64,000 bases of DNA from Phytoactinopolyspora limicola (GCF_011320225.1 NZ_JAAOEN010000010.1:124001-188000), one strand, 5' to 3'. Positions 7,073-19,317 are shown, counted from the stretch's first letter. Numbers and translations: made by a program. The notes: generated from the sequence alone by a model not told the origin.

Positions 7073-9226
7073 TCACGTCAACCGGCGCAGCACGGCGGCC
7101 GCCCGGCTGCCACGCCGTTGCTCGATCTCACCGTCGTCGATCCAGTCCTCGAGGTCGTCGAGCAGATCATCAGCCTCCTTGGCGACGGAACGTGGATCGC
7201 CGGCCGCGAGTACGTCGTTCAGGTCGGACAGCAGGTTGTCGGCCTTCTCGCCCCACCCTCGTTTATCCAGGGCAACCTCGATGAACAGATCGTTCGGGGC
7301 CGCCAGAGCCGGATCGGCAGGTCGCCCGATGGGATTGAGGACCCGGATCGCCGCACCTCCGGCCGCAGCGGTCAACTCGCCCTTGGCCAGCCAGGAAGCC
7401 GTCTCTTCGACGAGCTTGCGGGCCCGCTCCGCGCGTTTGTCGGTGTTGTTCTCGTCCCGGACCTTCGCGAGCCCTTCCACTAGGTCCTCGCCCTGCTCGC
7501 CGGCGTCGTCCGGATCTTCGTCGAGGTCGTCGATCAGGTCGTCGAGGTCGTCCTCGGGGTCGGTTTGGTCGGGATCGTCGCCGCCGCCGTCGTCGCCATC
7601 AGCGTCGCCGTTGTCGTCGCCGCCGTCCTCGCCGTCCTCGTCACCGATGTCGCCGCCGTCACCCTCACCCTGCTCGTCGCTGCCGGTGTCGTCGCCCGTG
7701 TCGGAATCGTCCGGGTCGTCGTCCTGCGACCCTTCGTCGCCCGGTTGGCCGTCGTCCGGGACCCGAGGCTCGTCGCCCCGGCCTCCACCGGCACCGGACT
7801 CGTCGCCGCCGTCCTGGCCGGACTGCCCAGGGTCACCATCACCGGAATCCTCTCCGGAATCGCCTCCGTCGTCGGCGGGCGGCGGGTCGGAGGGAAGGTC
7901 GTCCGACCCGGACCGGTTGGCGTTCACCAACAGGATGACGATCAGAGCGACGGCGGCGACAACGGCGGCGACGATCACCCAGCGACGTTTCGATCCGCTC
8001 CCCGATGACGTGTCTGGGGTGTCGCCGTCGGGCCCGGCCGGCTCCAACAGCCGTGTCTCGCCTGGTGGCGGCGGGGGAACGACGGCTGTGGCGGCAGTCG
8101 CCGGCTGAGTGACCGCGGTCTGGCGCCGGGTGACGGCCGTGACCGGTTCCGCGACCTCCGTTGGCTGCTCGTCGGGGTCGGAACCGGCCGCGGCGGAGAC
8201 GGGCGCCGCGACCTCGGTGGGCTGCTCGTCGGGGTCGGAACCGGCCGCGGCGGAGACGGGTTCGGTGATCGCCGTGACTGCCTGGGTGACGGCGGTCTCG
8301 CCCGGTCCGGGCTGGGGTGGACCGGGTATGTATTGCGTTGGGTCGGTGTCGTCGCCGGCCGAACCGGCCGCGGTCGCCAACGCCGACGCGGCGGGTGGAG
8401 GTGGCGCCGACGTGACGGCGGGATCGCGTAGCGCCCGGCGCATCGTGGCGGCGTCGACGAACCGGCCCTCCGGCTCCTTGGCCATGGCGCGTTCGATCGC
8501 TCGCGCCACGGCGACGGGAGCGTGTGGTGCATCGTCGGAGACGGACGGCACCGGCTCACGTTGGTGGGCGAGGGCTTCGGCCAGTGGGGTGTCCGCGGTG
8601 AACGGGGGTTCGCCGGTCAGGCACTGGTAGAGGACGACACCGAGTGAGTACAGGTCGCTGGCCGGACTCGCGGGGCGCCCGGCGATCTGTTCCGGGGCCA
8701 AATAGCGGGGGGTGCCAAGCAGTTGACCGGTGCTCGTCAGTCCGGCACTGGTCTCGGCGAGCGCCTTGGCGATCCCGAAGTCGGCGAGTTTGACCCCACC
8801 AGCGTCCGGCAGCAGGATGTTGGAGGGCTTGACGTCACGGTGCACAAGCCTGCGGGTATGGGCGGCGCTGAGTGCGGACAGCACCGCGTCGGCGATGGCG
8901 ATGGTCTCGGCCACCGACAGCGGGCCCTCGTCGCGGAGCCGGTCGGCGAGACTACGGCCCACCACCCGTTCCATAACGATGAACGGTCGCCCGTCCGTTT
9001 CGCCGGCGTCGAACACCGCAACCGTGTTGTGGTGGTGCAGACTGGCCGCGGCCCGTGCCTCGCGCAGCATCCGTTCCCGGCTGATCGCGTCGCCGGCGAA
9101 GGCGTCGTGGATCAACTTGATCGCGACGTCTCGATGCAGCACGTGGTCGTAGGCGGCGACCACTCGGGCCATCCCGCCTGACCCGAGCGGCTCGCCGAGT
9201 TCGTAACGATCCGCCAGCACAGCCAT
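7073..9226 (-). CDS. transmembrane serine/threonine protein kinase
   Basis: 717 residues. The kinase domain covers about residues 8-270: glycine loop LGSGGMARV, catalytic HRDVKPSN, DFGIAKA, and the activation-segment marker GTPRYLAPEQ. A Thr/Pro/Ala-rich juxtamembrane stretch follows, then a single helix (WVIVAAVVAAVALIVILLV) and a very acidic Asp/Gly/Glu-rich external region. A helical C-terminal region contains KLVEETASWLAKGEL and ends RRGSRAAAVLRRLT. There are no PASTA repeats, so it is not the cell-wall-sensing PknB. The juxtamembrane region contains an exact 19-residue tandem duplication. The start at 9226 (MAVLADRYELGE) puts the glycine loop at the usual position; the longer reading adds 27 atypical residues. 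Confidence 0.92.
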   Translation of the reverse strand: MAVLADRYELGEPLGSGGMARVVAAYDHVLHRDVAIKLIHDAFAGDAISRERMLREARAAASLHHHNTVAVFDAGETDGRPFIVMERVVGRSLADRLRDEGPLSVAETIAIADAVLSALSAAHTRRLVHRDVKPSNILLPDAGGVKLADFGIAKALAETSAGLTSTGQLLGTPRYLAPEQIAGRPASPASDLYSLGVVLYQCLTGEPPFTADTPLAEALAHQREPVPSVSDDAPHAPVAVARAIERAMAKEPEGRFVDAATMRRALRDPAVTSAPPPPAASALATAAGSAGDDTDPTQYIPGPPQPGPGETAVTQAVTAITEPVSAAAGSDPDEQPTEVAAPVSAAAGSDPDEQPTEVAEPVTAVTRRQTAVTQPATAATAVVPPPPPGETRLLEPAGPDGDTPDTSSGSGSKRRWVIVAAVVAAVALIVILLVNANRSGSDDLPSDPPPADDGGDSGEDSGDGDPGQSGQDGGDESGAGGGRGDEPRVPDDGQPGDEGSQDDDPDDSDTGDDTGSDEQGEGDGGDIGDEDGEDGGDDNGDADGDDGGGDDPDQTDPEDDLDDLIDDLDEDPDDAGEQGEDLVEGLAKVRDENNTDKRAERARKLVEETASWLAKGELTAAAGGAAIRVLNPIGRPADPALAAPNDLFIEVALDKRGWGEKADNLLSDLNDVLAAGDPRSVAKEADDLLDDLEDWIDDGEIEQRRGSRAAAVLRRLT
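8152..8265. repeat. 57-bp tandem duplication inside the kinase gene
   Basis: Two adjacent near-identical 57-bp units, seen around 8156-8212 and 8213-8269, keep the reading frame and encode two copies of SAAAGSDPDEQPTEVA. They lie in the disordered stretch between kinase domain and membrane helix. Their near-identity suggests a recent slippage or unequal-crossover duplication. Boundaries are approximate by a few bases. Confidence 0.8.
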
Positions 9227-9438
9227 GTCGAAAAAGCACTTCCATCCGGTGGTCGATCTGGGCGGCATGCCCATGGCCGCACTCGGCCAGGCGAGCCGAG
9301 GCGGCAACGAGTGACGAGTTTAGTCGCGAATGCGGCCTTTAACCCGGGCCGAGCCACGCGATGTGAGCTGGGCTACGCCACCAAACATGACGGGCCGCAC
9401 ATTGGGGCCCGTGGAGGATGCCGGCGGAGACGTTTCGA

Positions 9439-10047
9439 TCAGTGTGCGGGGAGACATCCGCCGTCGGCGATGAACCCGCCCACCTCGAGCTCGACACCAC
9501 TTTCCAGGGTGCCAGCGCCGGGGTCGGCGGCGGCTTCGGTGGACACCGTGCCGAACACACAAGCGCCGCCGGTTGCCACCGCGACGGTGACGGCGGGCAG
9601 CGGCTCGGTGTCGTCGTCGGTGAAGGGCCGGATCTGCACCCCCTGGTCGTATCCGGCGGCAGCCAGTGTGTCGCGGATGTCTTGTGGGCTCACCATGTCG
9701 CGCTCGGCCAGGGGTGCCAGCGCACCTTCGATGGCCGGCAAGGCTTCGTCGGCGCTCTGCTGCGCATCAGCGTCCGGCTCGTCGCGTTCCCGGTAGGCGC
9801 GGTTGTCGCGTAGGTAGTCCTCCACGTCGATCGGGACACAGTCGGATGATGTCTCGTGGTCATGATCCGGAGGGGCGGCGCAGGCCGCGGTGGGGGTGGC
9901 CGTCGCGGCCGGTTCGGCCGTCGTGCTGGCGGTGGGGACGTCGTCGCGCGCTCCTCCCGGTCCGTCGCCGAACGTCCAATAGACGCCGACCGCGATCACC
10001 GAGACGATGACAGCCAGTCCGACGACTAATGCGACATTCTTCTTCAT
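9439..10047 (-). CDS. membrane-anchored secreted protein of unknown function
   Basis: 202 residues. The N-terminus MKKN plus a hydrophobic helix (VALVVGLAVIVSVIAVGVYW) is an uncleaved anchor or signal, followed by a Thr/Ala/Pro-rich linker and a C-terminal globular part of about 130 residues. The globular part has four cysteines (TAACAAPP, SSDCVPID, GGACVFG, DGGCLPAH) that could form two disulfides outside the cell. The central segment ALAPLAERDMVSPQDIRDTL is helical. It resembles small actinobacterial DUF-type envelope proteins; I do not know a function. It sits alone between the kinase and the CIRCE region. Confidence 0.75.
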   Translation of the reverse strand: MKKNVALVVGLAVIVSVIAVGVYWTFGDGPGGARDDVPTASTTAEPAATATPTAACAAPPDHDHETSSDCVPIDVEDYLRDNRAYRERDEPDADAQQSADEALPAIEGALAPLAERDMVSPQDIRDTLAAAGYDQGVQIRPFTDDDTEPLPAVTVAVATGGACVFGTVSTEAAADPGAGTLESGVELEVGGFIADGGCLPAH

Positions 10048-10182
10048 AGGGTCATCATCGTCGCTGTCCCGTAGCGCCGAGCCGGTGGGTGGACGCGTTG
10101 AGTGGCCCGCATGGCGTTGTGGCTGGTGGGCATCATCCCGGTCCGTCGCTACGACGTCAGCGCCCAGTTTTCGCCCACGGCA

Positions 10183-10209
10183 CTAGCACTCGCCTTGACC
10201 GAGTGCTAA
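10183..10209 (+). promoter_or_regulatory. CIRCE operator 1 (HrcA site)
   Basis: CTAGCACTC, nine spacer bases, GAGTGCTAA. This differs from the consensus TTAGCACTC-N9-GAGTGCTAA only at the first base. CIRCE is the operator of the heat-shock repressor HrcA. It lies about 140 bp upstream of groES. The stretch from the previous gene start (10048) to 10182 shows nothing else. Confidence 0.95.
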
Positions 10210-10229
10210 GGCATTGGCTAAGTTCAGTA

Positions 10230-10256
10230 TTGGCACACTCCTAGTGAGAGTGCCAA
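10230..10256 (+). promoter_or_regulatory. CIRCE operator 2, diverged
   Basis: TTGGCACAC, nine bases, GAGTGCCAA. It has the 9-N9-9 geometry of CIRCE and a consensus-like right half, with G/C substitutions at the third position of both arms. It lies 20 bases after operator 1, so HrcA probably binds two adjacent sites over the groES promoter. Confidence 0.8.
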
Positions 10257-10348
10257 TGGTCGGTACCGCTGGCACCGCGACGACGGCGGCACTTGGCCGG
10301 TCCAGACAAAAGCATCCGTGACATCCCGCGAAAGGGGAGGTCAGACAC

Positions 10349-10648
10349 GTGTCGGTCTCCATCAAGCCACTCGATGATCGCATTGTGGTCAAGCCGCTCG
10401 AGGCGGAACAGACCACCGCATCCGGACTCGTCATTCCGGACACCGCCAAGGAGAAGCCCCAGGAGGGCGAGGTCGTAGCCGTCGGCGAAGGCCGGTGGGA
10501 CGACGCCGGCTCCAAGCGCATTCCCGTCGACGTCAAGGTCGGCGACGTTGTCCTGTACTCCAAGTACGGGGGCACCGAGGTCAAGTACGGCGGCGACGAG
10601 CTGCTGATCCTGTCCAGCCGCGACGTTCTCGCCGTCGTCAACAAGTGA
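10349..10648 (+). CDS. groES: co-chaperonin GroES
   Basis: 99 residues, the standard 10-kDa lid of the GroEL chamber. It has [20 protein letters not shown] at the N-terminus, a mobile loop ([16 protein letters not shown]), [15 protein letters not shown], and the C-terminal [11 protein letters not shown]. The start is GTG at 10349, preceded by AAAGGGGAGG at 10331-10340. It is the first gene of a groES-groEL unit under the double CIRCE. A large hairpin separates it from groEL. Confidence 0.97.
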   Translation: MSVSIKPLDDRIVVKPLEAEQTTASGLVIPDTAKEKPQEGEVVAVGEGRWDDAGSKRIPVDVKVGDVVLYSKYGGTEVKYGGDELLILSSRDVLAVVNK

Positions 10649-10669
10649 CGGCCTAGGTCGTCACCAGTA

Positions 10670-12394
<1,725 letters not shown>

Positions 12395-12434
12395 CCGAGG
12401 TCATCGTCACCGGGATTGATCGAGAGCGCTCGCA

Positions 12435-12467
12435 CCGGTTCTCCCCGCCATGATGGGGAAGAACCGG
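12435..12467 (+). terminator. stem-loop terminator after groEL
   Basis: CCGGTTCTCCCC pairs with GGGGAAGAACCGG around an 8-base loop, with one bulged base. It starts 40 bases after the groEL stop. It has no T-tract, as is usual for actinobacterial intrinsic terminators. Confidence 0.75.
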
Positions 12468-12475
12468 CGGGCATC

Positions 12476-12511
12476 GGGGGTTCACCTACGCCGCGCGGCG
12501 GGTGAACCCCC
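12476..12511 (+). terminator. second stem-loop after groEL
   Basis: GGGGGTTCACC and GGTGAACCCCC form a perfect 11-bp stem with a 14-base GC-rich loop, 8 bases after the first stem. Tandem terminators insulate the heat-shock unit from the oxidoreductase gene at 12560. Confidence 0.78.
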
Positions 12512-12559
12512 GCTCTGCGATCCGGCCGGTCACCAGCTCACCGGACGTCGAGGAGGGTC

Positions 12560-13555
12560 ATGGCAGCCGCGAAGGCGCGGGTCGGGTACGCGGCGATGCT
12601 CGAACGGTTCGCTCCGGCGGAGGCCGTCCAGCTCGCCGTCGACGCCGAAGACGCCGGTTTCGACGGCATCATGGCCGACGACCACTTCCAGCCATGGACC
12701 CCGCACCAGGGGCAGGCCGGTTTCGTATGGAACGTCATGACGGCGATGGCCGAGCGGACCCGCGGCGGCGTCGGAGTTGGTGCCACCTGCCCCTCGTTCC
12801 GGTGGCACCCGGCCGTCGTGGCGCAGGCCGCGGCCACCTTGGAGTCGATGTATCCGGGCCGGCACTGGCTCGGCATCGGATCCGGCGAAGCCATCAGCGA
12901 ACACGTCGTCGGGGGATACTGGCCCGAGGCGCCGCAGCGTATCGCGCGGATGTTCGAGGCCATCGAGATCATCCAGAAGTTGTTCAGCGGCCGCGACGTG
13001 CGGCACGACGGCCGGTTCTTCACCCTCGAACGAACCCGGTTGTGGACCCGGCCAGCAACCCCACCGCCGATCTACGTGGCGACGTCGGGCCCGGTCACGG
13101 CGCGCCGGGCGGGTGCCGCATGCGACGGGATCATCACCGTCGCCACGTCGCGGGAGAAGGTGGCGGCGCTGTTCGGCCGCTTCGACGAAGGCGCTCGTTC
13201 GGCCGGCAAGGACCCCGATACGCTGGCGAAGGTGGTACAGGTTCACCTGTCATGGGCACCGGATGAGGATGAGGCCGCGGCGCAGGCGGTACGCGAGTGG
13301 CCCAACGGCGCCATGCGTTTCTCCAAGGCCGACGTCCGGTCGCCACACGACATCGAGCAGATGGCTCGGCTGGTACGCCCAGAACACTTTCAGGGACAGC
13401 TGCTCATCTCGGCGGATCCGGACGAGCACCGCCGCGAGATCCAGCGTTACCTCGATGCCGGCGCCACTCACGTCTATCTGCACAACGTCGGAACCGATCA
13501 GCGGGCGTGGCTCAAGGTGTTCGGCCGCGAGGTCCTACCCCGCCTCTCCCCATGA
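12560..13555 (+). CDS. F420-dependent LLM-class oxidoreductase (TIGR03557/FGD-like)
   Basis: 331 residues, a luciferase-like TIM barrel that uses coenzyme F420. Family signatures are VGYAAMLERFAPAEAVQLA, FDGIMADDHFQPWTPHQGQA, GVGATCPSFRWHPAVVAQA, WLGIGSGEAISEHVVG, and the C-terminal DAGATHVYLHNVG. These match the group containing F420-dependent glucose-6-phosphate dehydrogenase and its unassigned relatives. The exact substrate is not certain. GAGGAGG lies 7 bases before the ATG. The stop codon (13553-13555) is inside the left arm of a palindrome. The F420-0 type transporter 3 kb downstream fits an F420-using organism. Confidence 0.87.
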   Translation: MAAAKARVGYAAMLERFAPAEAVQLAVDAEDAGFDGIMADDHFQPWTPHQGQAGFVWNVMTAMAERTRGGVGVGATCPSFRWHPAVVAQAAATLESMYPGRHWLGIGSGEAISEHVVGGYWPEAPQRIARMFEAIEIIQKLFSGRDVRHDGRFFTLERTRLWTRPATPPPIYVATSGPVTARRAGAACDGIITVATSREKVAALFGRFDEGARSAGKDPDTLAKVVQVHLSWAPDEDEAAAQAVREWPNGAMRFSKADVRSPHDIEQMARLVRPEHFQGQLLISADPDEHRREIQRYLDAGATHVYLHNVGTDQRAWLKVFGREVLPRLSP

Positions 13556-13609
13556 TCATGAACACTTTGCCGTGTTATCACCGGGGTAAGTGTTCATGAT
13601 CATGGGGAG
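13546..13609. repeat. intergenic palindrome, family A copy 1
   Basis: The 22-bp left arm 13546-13567 (CTCCCCATGATCATGAACAC...) and right arm 13588-13609 are exact complements around a 20-base loop. The left side of the loop continues as TGCCGTG exactly as in the copy at 51631, but the right side has lost the complement, so this copy is partly decayed. It contains the stop of the upstream oxidoreductase gene and the likely start codon of the downstream lipoprotein gene. Confidence 0.92.
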
Positions 13610-14759
13610 GGTGGGGGCCGTCGGGATCGGGGCGGTCCTGGTGCTGGCGGGATGCGGCGGCGACGCTCCACCGCCGACGCCGACGGGATCCCCACCGACG
13701 CGGACCCCGCCTTCGGACACCGTACCGACGGAATCCGTACCGACGGAATCCGCACCGACGGAGTCCGTACCGACGGACACCGCACCGCCGGAGGAGCAAC
13801 CGGACCCGGCCGGGGTGGTCACCTTGGCCTTCGCCGGGGACATCCACTTCGAGGATCAACTACGTGCCCGCCTCGACGATCCCGACACCGCCCTGGGGCC
13901 GCTGGCCGACAAGCTGTCGGCGGCCGATCTCGCGGTGGTCAACCTGGAATCGGCGGTAGGAACTACCGGTACTCCGGAGCCCAAACGTTTCACCTTCCAG
14001 GCGCCGCCGGTGGCCTTCGACGCGTTGGCCGCCGCCGGGGTGGACGTCGTCACCATGGCCAACAATCACGCCATGGACTTCGGTCCGGACGGGTTCGCCG
14101 AGACGTTGGCGGCCGCGTCGGCGCGGCGTGACCAGCTCTCCGTCGTTGGCATCGGGGTGGACCAGGACGAGGCTTTCGCACCTGCGCTGCATGACGTCGA
14201 CGGCACCCGGGTGGCCGTTCTGGGTGCGTCGACCCCCGACGACCCCACCGCCGATCCCACCGACCATTGGGCCGCAACCGCCGACGACCCCGGCATCGCG
14301 GTTGCTCTAGACCCGGCTCCGCTGCTCGACGCGGTGACCACCGCTCGCGACGACGCCGACGTGGTGGTCGTCTACATGCACTGGGGTGTCCAAGGTGAGA
14401 GTTGCCCGAGCCAGTCCCAGCAACAGCTGGCCGGTGAGCTAGCGGCCGCCGGTGCCGACGTCGTCGTTGGTAGCCACGCACACCGGCTCCAGGGCGCTGG
14501 GCTGGTCGACGACGGGTACGTGGCCTACGGGCTCGGTAACGCCGTGTGGTACCGGCAGGGCTCGGCGGAAGCCTCCGCCACGGGGGTACTCACCGTGACC
14601 GTGAACGACGGCGAGGTGGTCGACGAACAGTGGGCTCCGGCGACGATCGGTGCCGACGGCGTACCGGAATTCGCCGACGGGGATGACGCGCAGCAGATGA
14701 TCGACGACTTCCATCACCTGCGGGACTGCGCCGACGTGGAACCATTGCCTGATCGGTGA
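13602..14759 (+). CDS. CapA-like metallophosphoesterase lipoprotein
   Basis: About 385 residues. A short hydrophobic leader ending in the lipobox LAGC predicts a lipoprotein on the outer face of the membrane. A Pro/Thr/Ser linker with PTES[VA]-type repeats (VPTESVPTESAPTESVP) follows. The catalytic domain carries LAFAGDIHFEDQL, VNLESAVG, TMANNHAMDFG, YMHWGVQGE and VVGSHAHRLQ, the CapA/PGA_cap metal-site set seen in poly-gamma-glutamate capsule proteins. No other cap genes are nearby, so a capsule role is doubtful. Start choice is uncertain: GTG 13590, ATG 13596, ATG 13602 and GTG 13611 are all in frame, and all lie in or next to the palindrome arm. Confidence 0.83.
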   Translation: MGRVGAVGIGAVLVLAGCGGDAPPPTPTGSPPTRTPPSDTVPTESVPTESAPTESVPTDTAPPEEQPDPAGVVTLAFAGDIHFEDQLRARLDDPDTALGPLADKLSAADLAVVNLESAVGTTGTPEPKRFTFQAPPVAFDALAAAGVDVVTMANNHAMDFGPDGFAETLAAASARRDQLSVVGIGVDQDEAFAPALHDVDGTRVAVLGASTPDDPTADPTDHWAATADDPGIAVALDPAPLLDAVTTARDDADVVVVYMHWGVQGESCPSQSQQQLAGELAAAGADVVVGSHAHRLQGAGLVDDGYVAYGLGNAVWYRQGSAEASATGVLTVTVNDGEVVDEQWAPATIGADGVPEFADGDDAQQMIDDFHHLRDCADVEPLPDR

Positions 14760-14774
14760 CCGCACCGAGCGTCG

Positions 14775-15752
14775 TCACAGGGTGGTCAGCCAGGCCCACA
14801 CGACGGTGCCCACGCGATCGAGCTGGTCGGGGTCGACAACCGACGGAACATCGTCCGGCGAGTGATAGCCGGCGTACGGCACGCTGCCGAGCCGGGCCGC
14901 GGGTAGCTCGGCCTTCTCGAAGGACCAGTGGTCGCTGGCCCGGTTCTCGCAGGTCTCGGTGGCGACGTCGACACCCTCGGCGGCCTCCACCAGGGCATCC
15001 ATGATCGACGTGGTGCCGGTACCACCGGTGCAGACGGGCACCGCCTCGGCCGGCACCCCCACCCGGTCCAGAGACACCATGGCGACCAGCGCGTCCTGCT
15101 CGGCCGCGGGCATGTCGGCTACATACTGCTGCGAGCCGAAATGGTGCAGGGCGTCACCAGGCCCGCGCGGCTCCTCGGCCCCGAACGCGATGAACCGCAC
15201 CGGCACCTCCGGTGGATCGGCCGCTGACATCCGGGCCAACTCGAGCATGACGGCCACCCCGGACGCGTTGTCCTCCGCTCCCGGAGCTTGAGGGACGGTG
15301 TCGAGGTGCGCGCCGACGATCACATAGGGTGTGCCGGCGTCGAAGCCGGGCGGATCCGCGATGACGTTGGCCGACTCACCTTCGGGCACCTCGACACCCC
15401 AGGAGTCGCCCGAGGGTACTGGGACCGGCACCTGATCCACGTCGTAGCCAAGGGCGGTGAGGACCTCCTCGACATCGCCCGCGGCCTCGTGGAACGCGGC
15501 GGACGTCGCCTCGCGTGGTCCGATGCCGTCGGCGAGATGTTCGACGAACGCGAAGGCGGCGGCAGCGTCGAACTCCACCGGCTCCGGGGGAACCACCGTC
15601 GCTGTCGGACGGGCAGTGTCCGGTGGCTCCTGAGGCAGAGATGGGGTGTCCCGTGGCGGCTCCGGGCCGGCCGGCGTCGACGCGTCGTCGGCGGAACAGG
15701 CCACCAGTAGGGCAGCCGTGGCCAACGGGACCAACATGCGGGACAGGCGCAT
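14775..15752 (-). CDS. secreted M28 family metallopeptidase, lipoprotein
   Basis: 325 residues. The leader MRLSRMLVPLATAALLVAC ends in a lipobox (LVAC), followed by a Pro-rich linker. The M28 zinc aminopeptidase domain shows its ligands in order: GAHLDTV, the bridging Asp in EDNASG, catalytic Glu in FGAEEPRG, the Asp of VSLDRVG, and the late His of YAGYHSPDDVP. It probably trims N-terminal residues of external peptides. The start at 15752 is favoured by AGGA five bases upstream; ATG 15758 is two codons earlier. It is convergent with the CapA-like gene, only 15 bases apart. Confidence 0.88.
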   Translation of the reverse strand: MRLSRMLVPLATAALLVACSADDASTPAGPEPPRDTPSLPQEPPDTARPTATVVPPEPVEFDAAAAFAFVEHLADGIGPREATSAAFHEAAGDVEEVLTALGYDVDQVPVPVPSGDSWGVEVPEGESANVIADPPGFDAGTPYVIVGAHLDTVPQAPGAEDNASGVAVMLELARMSAADPPEVPVRFIAFGAEEPRGPGDALHHFGSQQYVADMPAAEQDALVAMVSLDRVGVPAEAVPVCTGGTGTTSIMDALVEAAEGVDVATETCENRASDHWSFEKAELPAARLGSVPYAGYHSPDDVPSVVDPDQLDRVGTVVWAWLTTL

Positions 15753-15815
15753 ACTCATCCTGGATAACACGCCCAAGGGCGGCTGAGCGAGCGCCCGGCA
15801 GGGGAATGGCAGGGT

Positions 15816-15908
15816 CGGCCCGGTGGGGATGGGGCGGCCCGGTGGGGATGGGGCGGCCCGGTGGGGATGGGGCGGCCCGGTGGGGATGGGGGCCCGGCGA
15901 GGATGGGT
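15816..15908. repeat. 19-bp G-rich tandem repeat
   Basis: Four perfect copies of CGGCCCGGTGGGGATGGGG (15816-15891) and one degenerate copy to about 15908. It sits between the stop of the permease-ATPase fusion gene and the start of the M28 gene, both on the minus strand. The plus strand has regularly spaced G3-G4 runs and could form a G-quadruplex. It is a slippage-prone minisatellite in the M28 gene's upstream region. Confidence 0.92.
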
Positions 15909-15924
15909 CGGACCGGCGGGTGGG

Positions 15925-17991
<2,067 letters not shown>

Positions 17992-17998
17992 GGCGGCC

Positions 17999-19141
17999 TC
18001 ACCCGGTGGTGTCGGTGGTGCCGGCGGTGTCGGGGAAGTCGAGCTGGGCGAGTTGGTCGGCGAGGTCCACGACGGCTTGTGCGTTGCGGACTCCGGCTTC
18101 GGCCGCCGGGAACGGCAGGGTCAGGTACCGCTGTTCCTCGACAGCCGGGAGAACGGCGGTGGCGGGATTCGACGCCAGCAGGTTGATCTTGTTCTCCGCG
18201 GTGTTCCACGCGGCGTCCACCAGAATGATCACGTCGGGGTTGCGTTCGATGACCTGCTCCCAGCCGACGTTGGACCACGTGTCGTCGATGTCGGCGAAGA
18301 TGTTCTCGAAGCCCAGCTCGCGCATCATCATGGATGGTGCGCCGATATCGCCGCCGACGTACGGTGCGTCTTCTCCGGAGCTGTACCAGAGGGCGGTCAG
18401 CCCGCTACCGGGGGCGTCGACGCCGTCGCGCAGGGCTTGCTGTTCGGCGATCAACTCCTCGGCCCGGTCGGCGACGTCGAAGATGCCGGCCAGCTCGCGG
18501 ATGTGGTCGAAGAGCAGCTCGAACGTCATCGGGTCCGGCTGGTACGCCGCGTCTTTGCAGGCCGACGGGGCGACGTAGGTGGCGACGTCGAACTCGGCCA
18601 ACGCGTCGCGTTCGCCGGCGGTGTCGACGGTGAAGTTGCTCTCCCAGCCGCCGAACACGAAGTCGGGTTCGGCGGCCAGCAATGCTTCGTGCCCCGGCAC
18701 TTGCTCGGATAGGACGGGGACGTCCTCCGCGTCGGCGGCGTACTCGTCGAGCACCGCCCCGTCGGCGAACGCCGTGCCGATCATGCGGTCAGCGAGTCCC
18801 AGAGCGAGCATCAGCTCGGTCGACGTCGATTTGATGGTGACGACGCGCTGGGGCGGCTCGTCGATGGTGACCTCGAATCCGCAGTTGTCGAGGGTCAGCG
18901 GACCGGTCTCCGCGACGGGGGAAGCTGCTGCTTCGGTGGCCGGCTCGTCGGCGTCGGGGGTGGTGTCGTCGGAGCCGCATGCGGCGAGCAGGACGACGGC
19001 GGACAACGGGGCCAGCATCCAGGACCGGATCCGACGCCGGCCGGCGTGGGTGGCGCGCGGGTGTGTTGCGGTGCGGCGAGCCCAGGTGGGGGTGGGCGAT
19101 GGCGTGTGGTGTCGAGCCGCGGGAACGGAGTGGTGAGCCAC
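17999..19141 (-). CDS. substrate-binding lipoprotein, putative F420-0 ABC transporter family
   Basis: 380 residues. The start is GTG at 19141 with GGAGG four bases upstream. This gives a 41-residue basic leader before a hydrophobic stretch and lipobox (LLAAC). The mature protein is a class III (BtuF/FhuD-like) binding fold: RVVTIKSTSTELMLALGL, GWESNF, VAPSACK, TALWYSSGEDAPYVGG, AAWNTAENK and FPAAEAGVRN. From memory of the family, this pattern, especially GWESNF, the SACK segment and WYSSG...PYVG, corresponds to the actinobacterial 'putative F420-0 ABC transporter substrate-binding protein'. A function with F420-0 has been proposed from genomic co-occurrence, not proven. Confidence 0.85.
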   Translation of the reverse strand: MAHHSVPAARHHTPSPTPTWARRTATHPRATHAGRRRIRSWMLAPLSAVVLLAACGSDDTTPDADEPATEAAASPVAETGPLTLDNCGFEVTIDEPPQRVVTIKSTSTELMLALGLADRMIGTAFADGAVLDEYAADAEDVPVLSEQVPGHEALLAAEPDFVFGGWESNFTVDTAGERDALAEFDVATYVAPSACKDAAYQPDPMTFELLFDHIRELAGIFDVADRAEELIAEQQALRDGVDAPGSGLTALWYSSGEDAPYVGGDIGAPSMMMRELGFENIFADIDDTWSNVGWEQVIERNPDVIILVDAAWNTAENKINLLASNPATAVLPAVEEQRYLTLPFPAAEAGVRNAQAVVDLADQLAQLDFPDTAGTTDTTG

Positions 19142-19317
19142 AAGGCCTCCAGCAGTGGTCTGCCGCCACGTATTCCACGGGCGTGAACGCGCAGGCAGCG
19201 GCAGGGACGGGGACGAAACGTCACACGACGGTCAGGTCGGCCGTCGGCCAACTGCCCACTCGTCGGGCAGACACATCAGAGCACAAGCCGTGCTCGAGGG
19301 CCGTTTGTCATCATATG

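Noticed and set aside
7179-8108. Ser/Pro-rich open frames antisense to the kinase's acidic region
   Set aside because: The Asp/Gly codons of the kinase read as Ser/Pro on the other strand. No gene signals.
13854-14481. Antisense frames in the CapA-like gene
   Set aside because: They mirror the conserved metallophosphoesterase motifs on the plus strand and have no independent features.
15816-15908. Possible CRISPR array
   Set aside because: The 19-bp units are directly adjacent with no spacers and no cas genes nearby.
19142-19317. Cobalamin riboswitch upstream of the BtuF-like binding protein
   Set aside because: I could not find the B12-box or the conserved core on the minus strand. The protein motifs fit the putative F420-0 family better.
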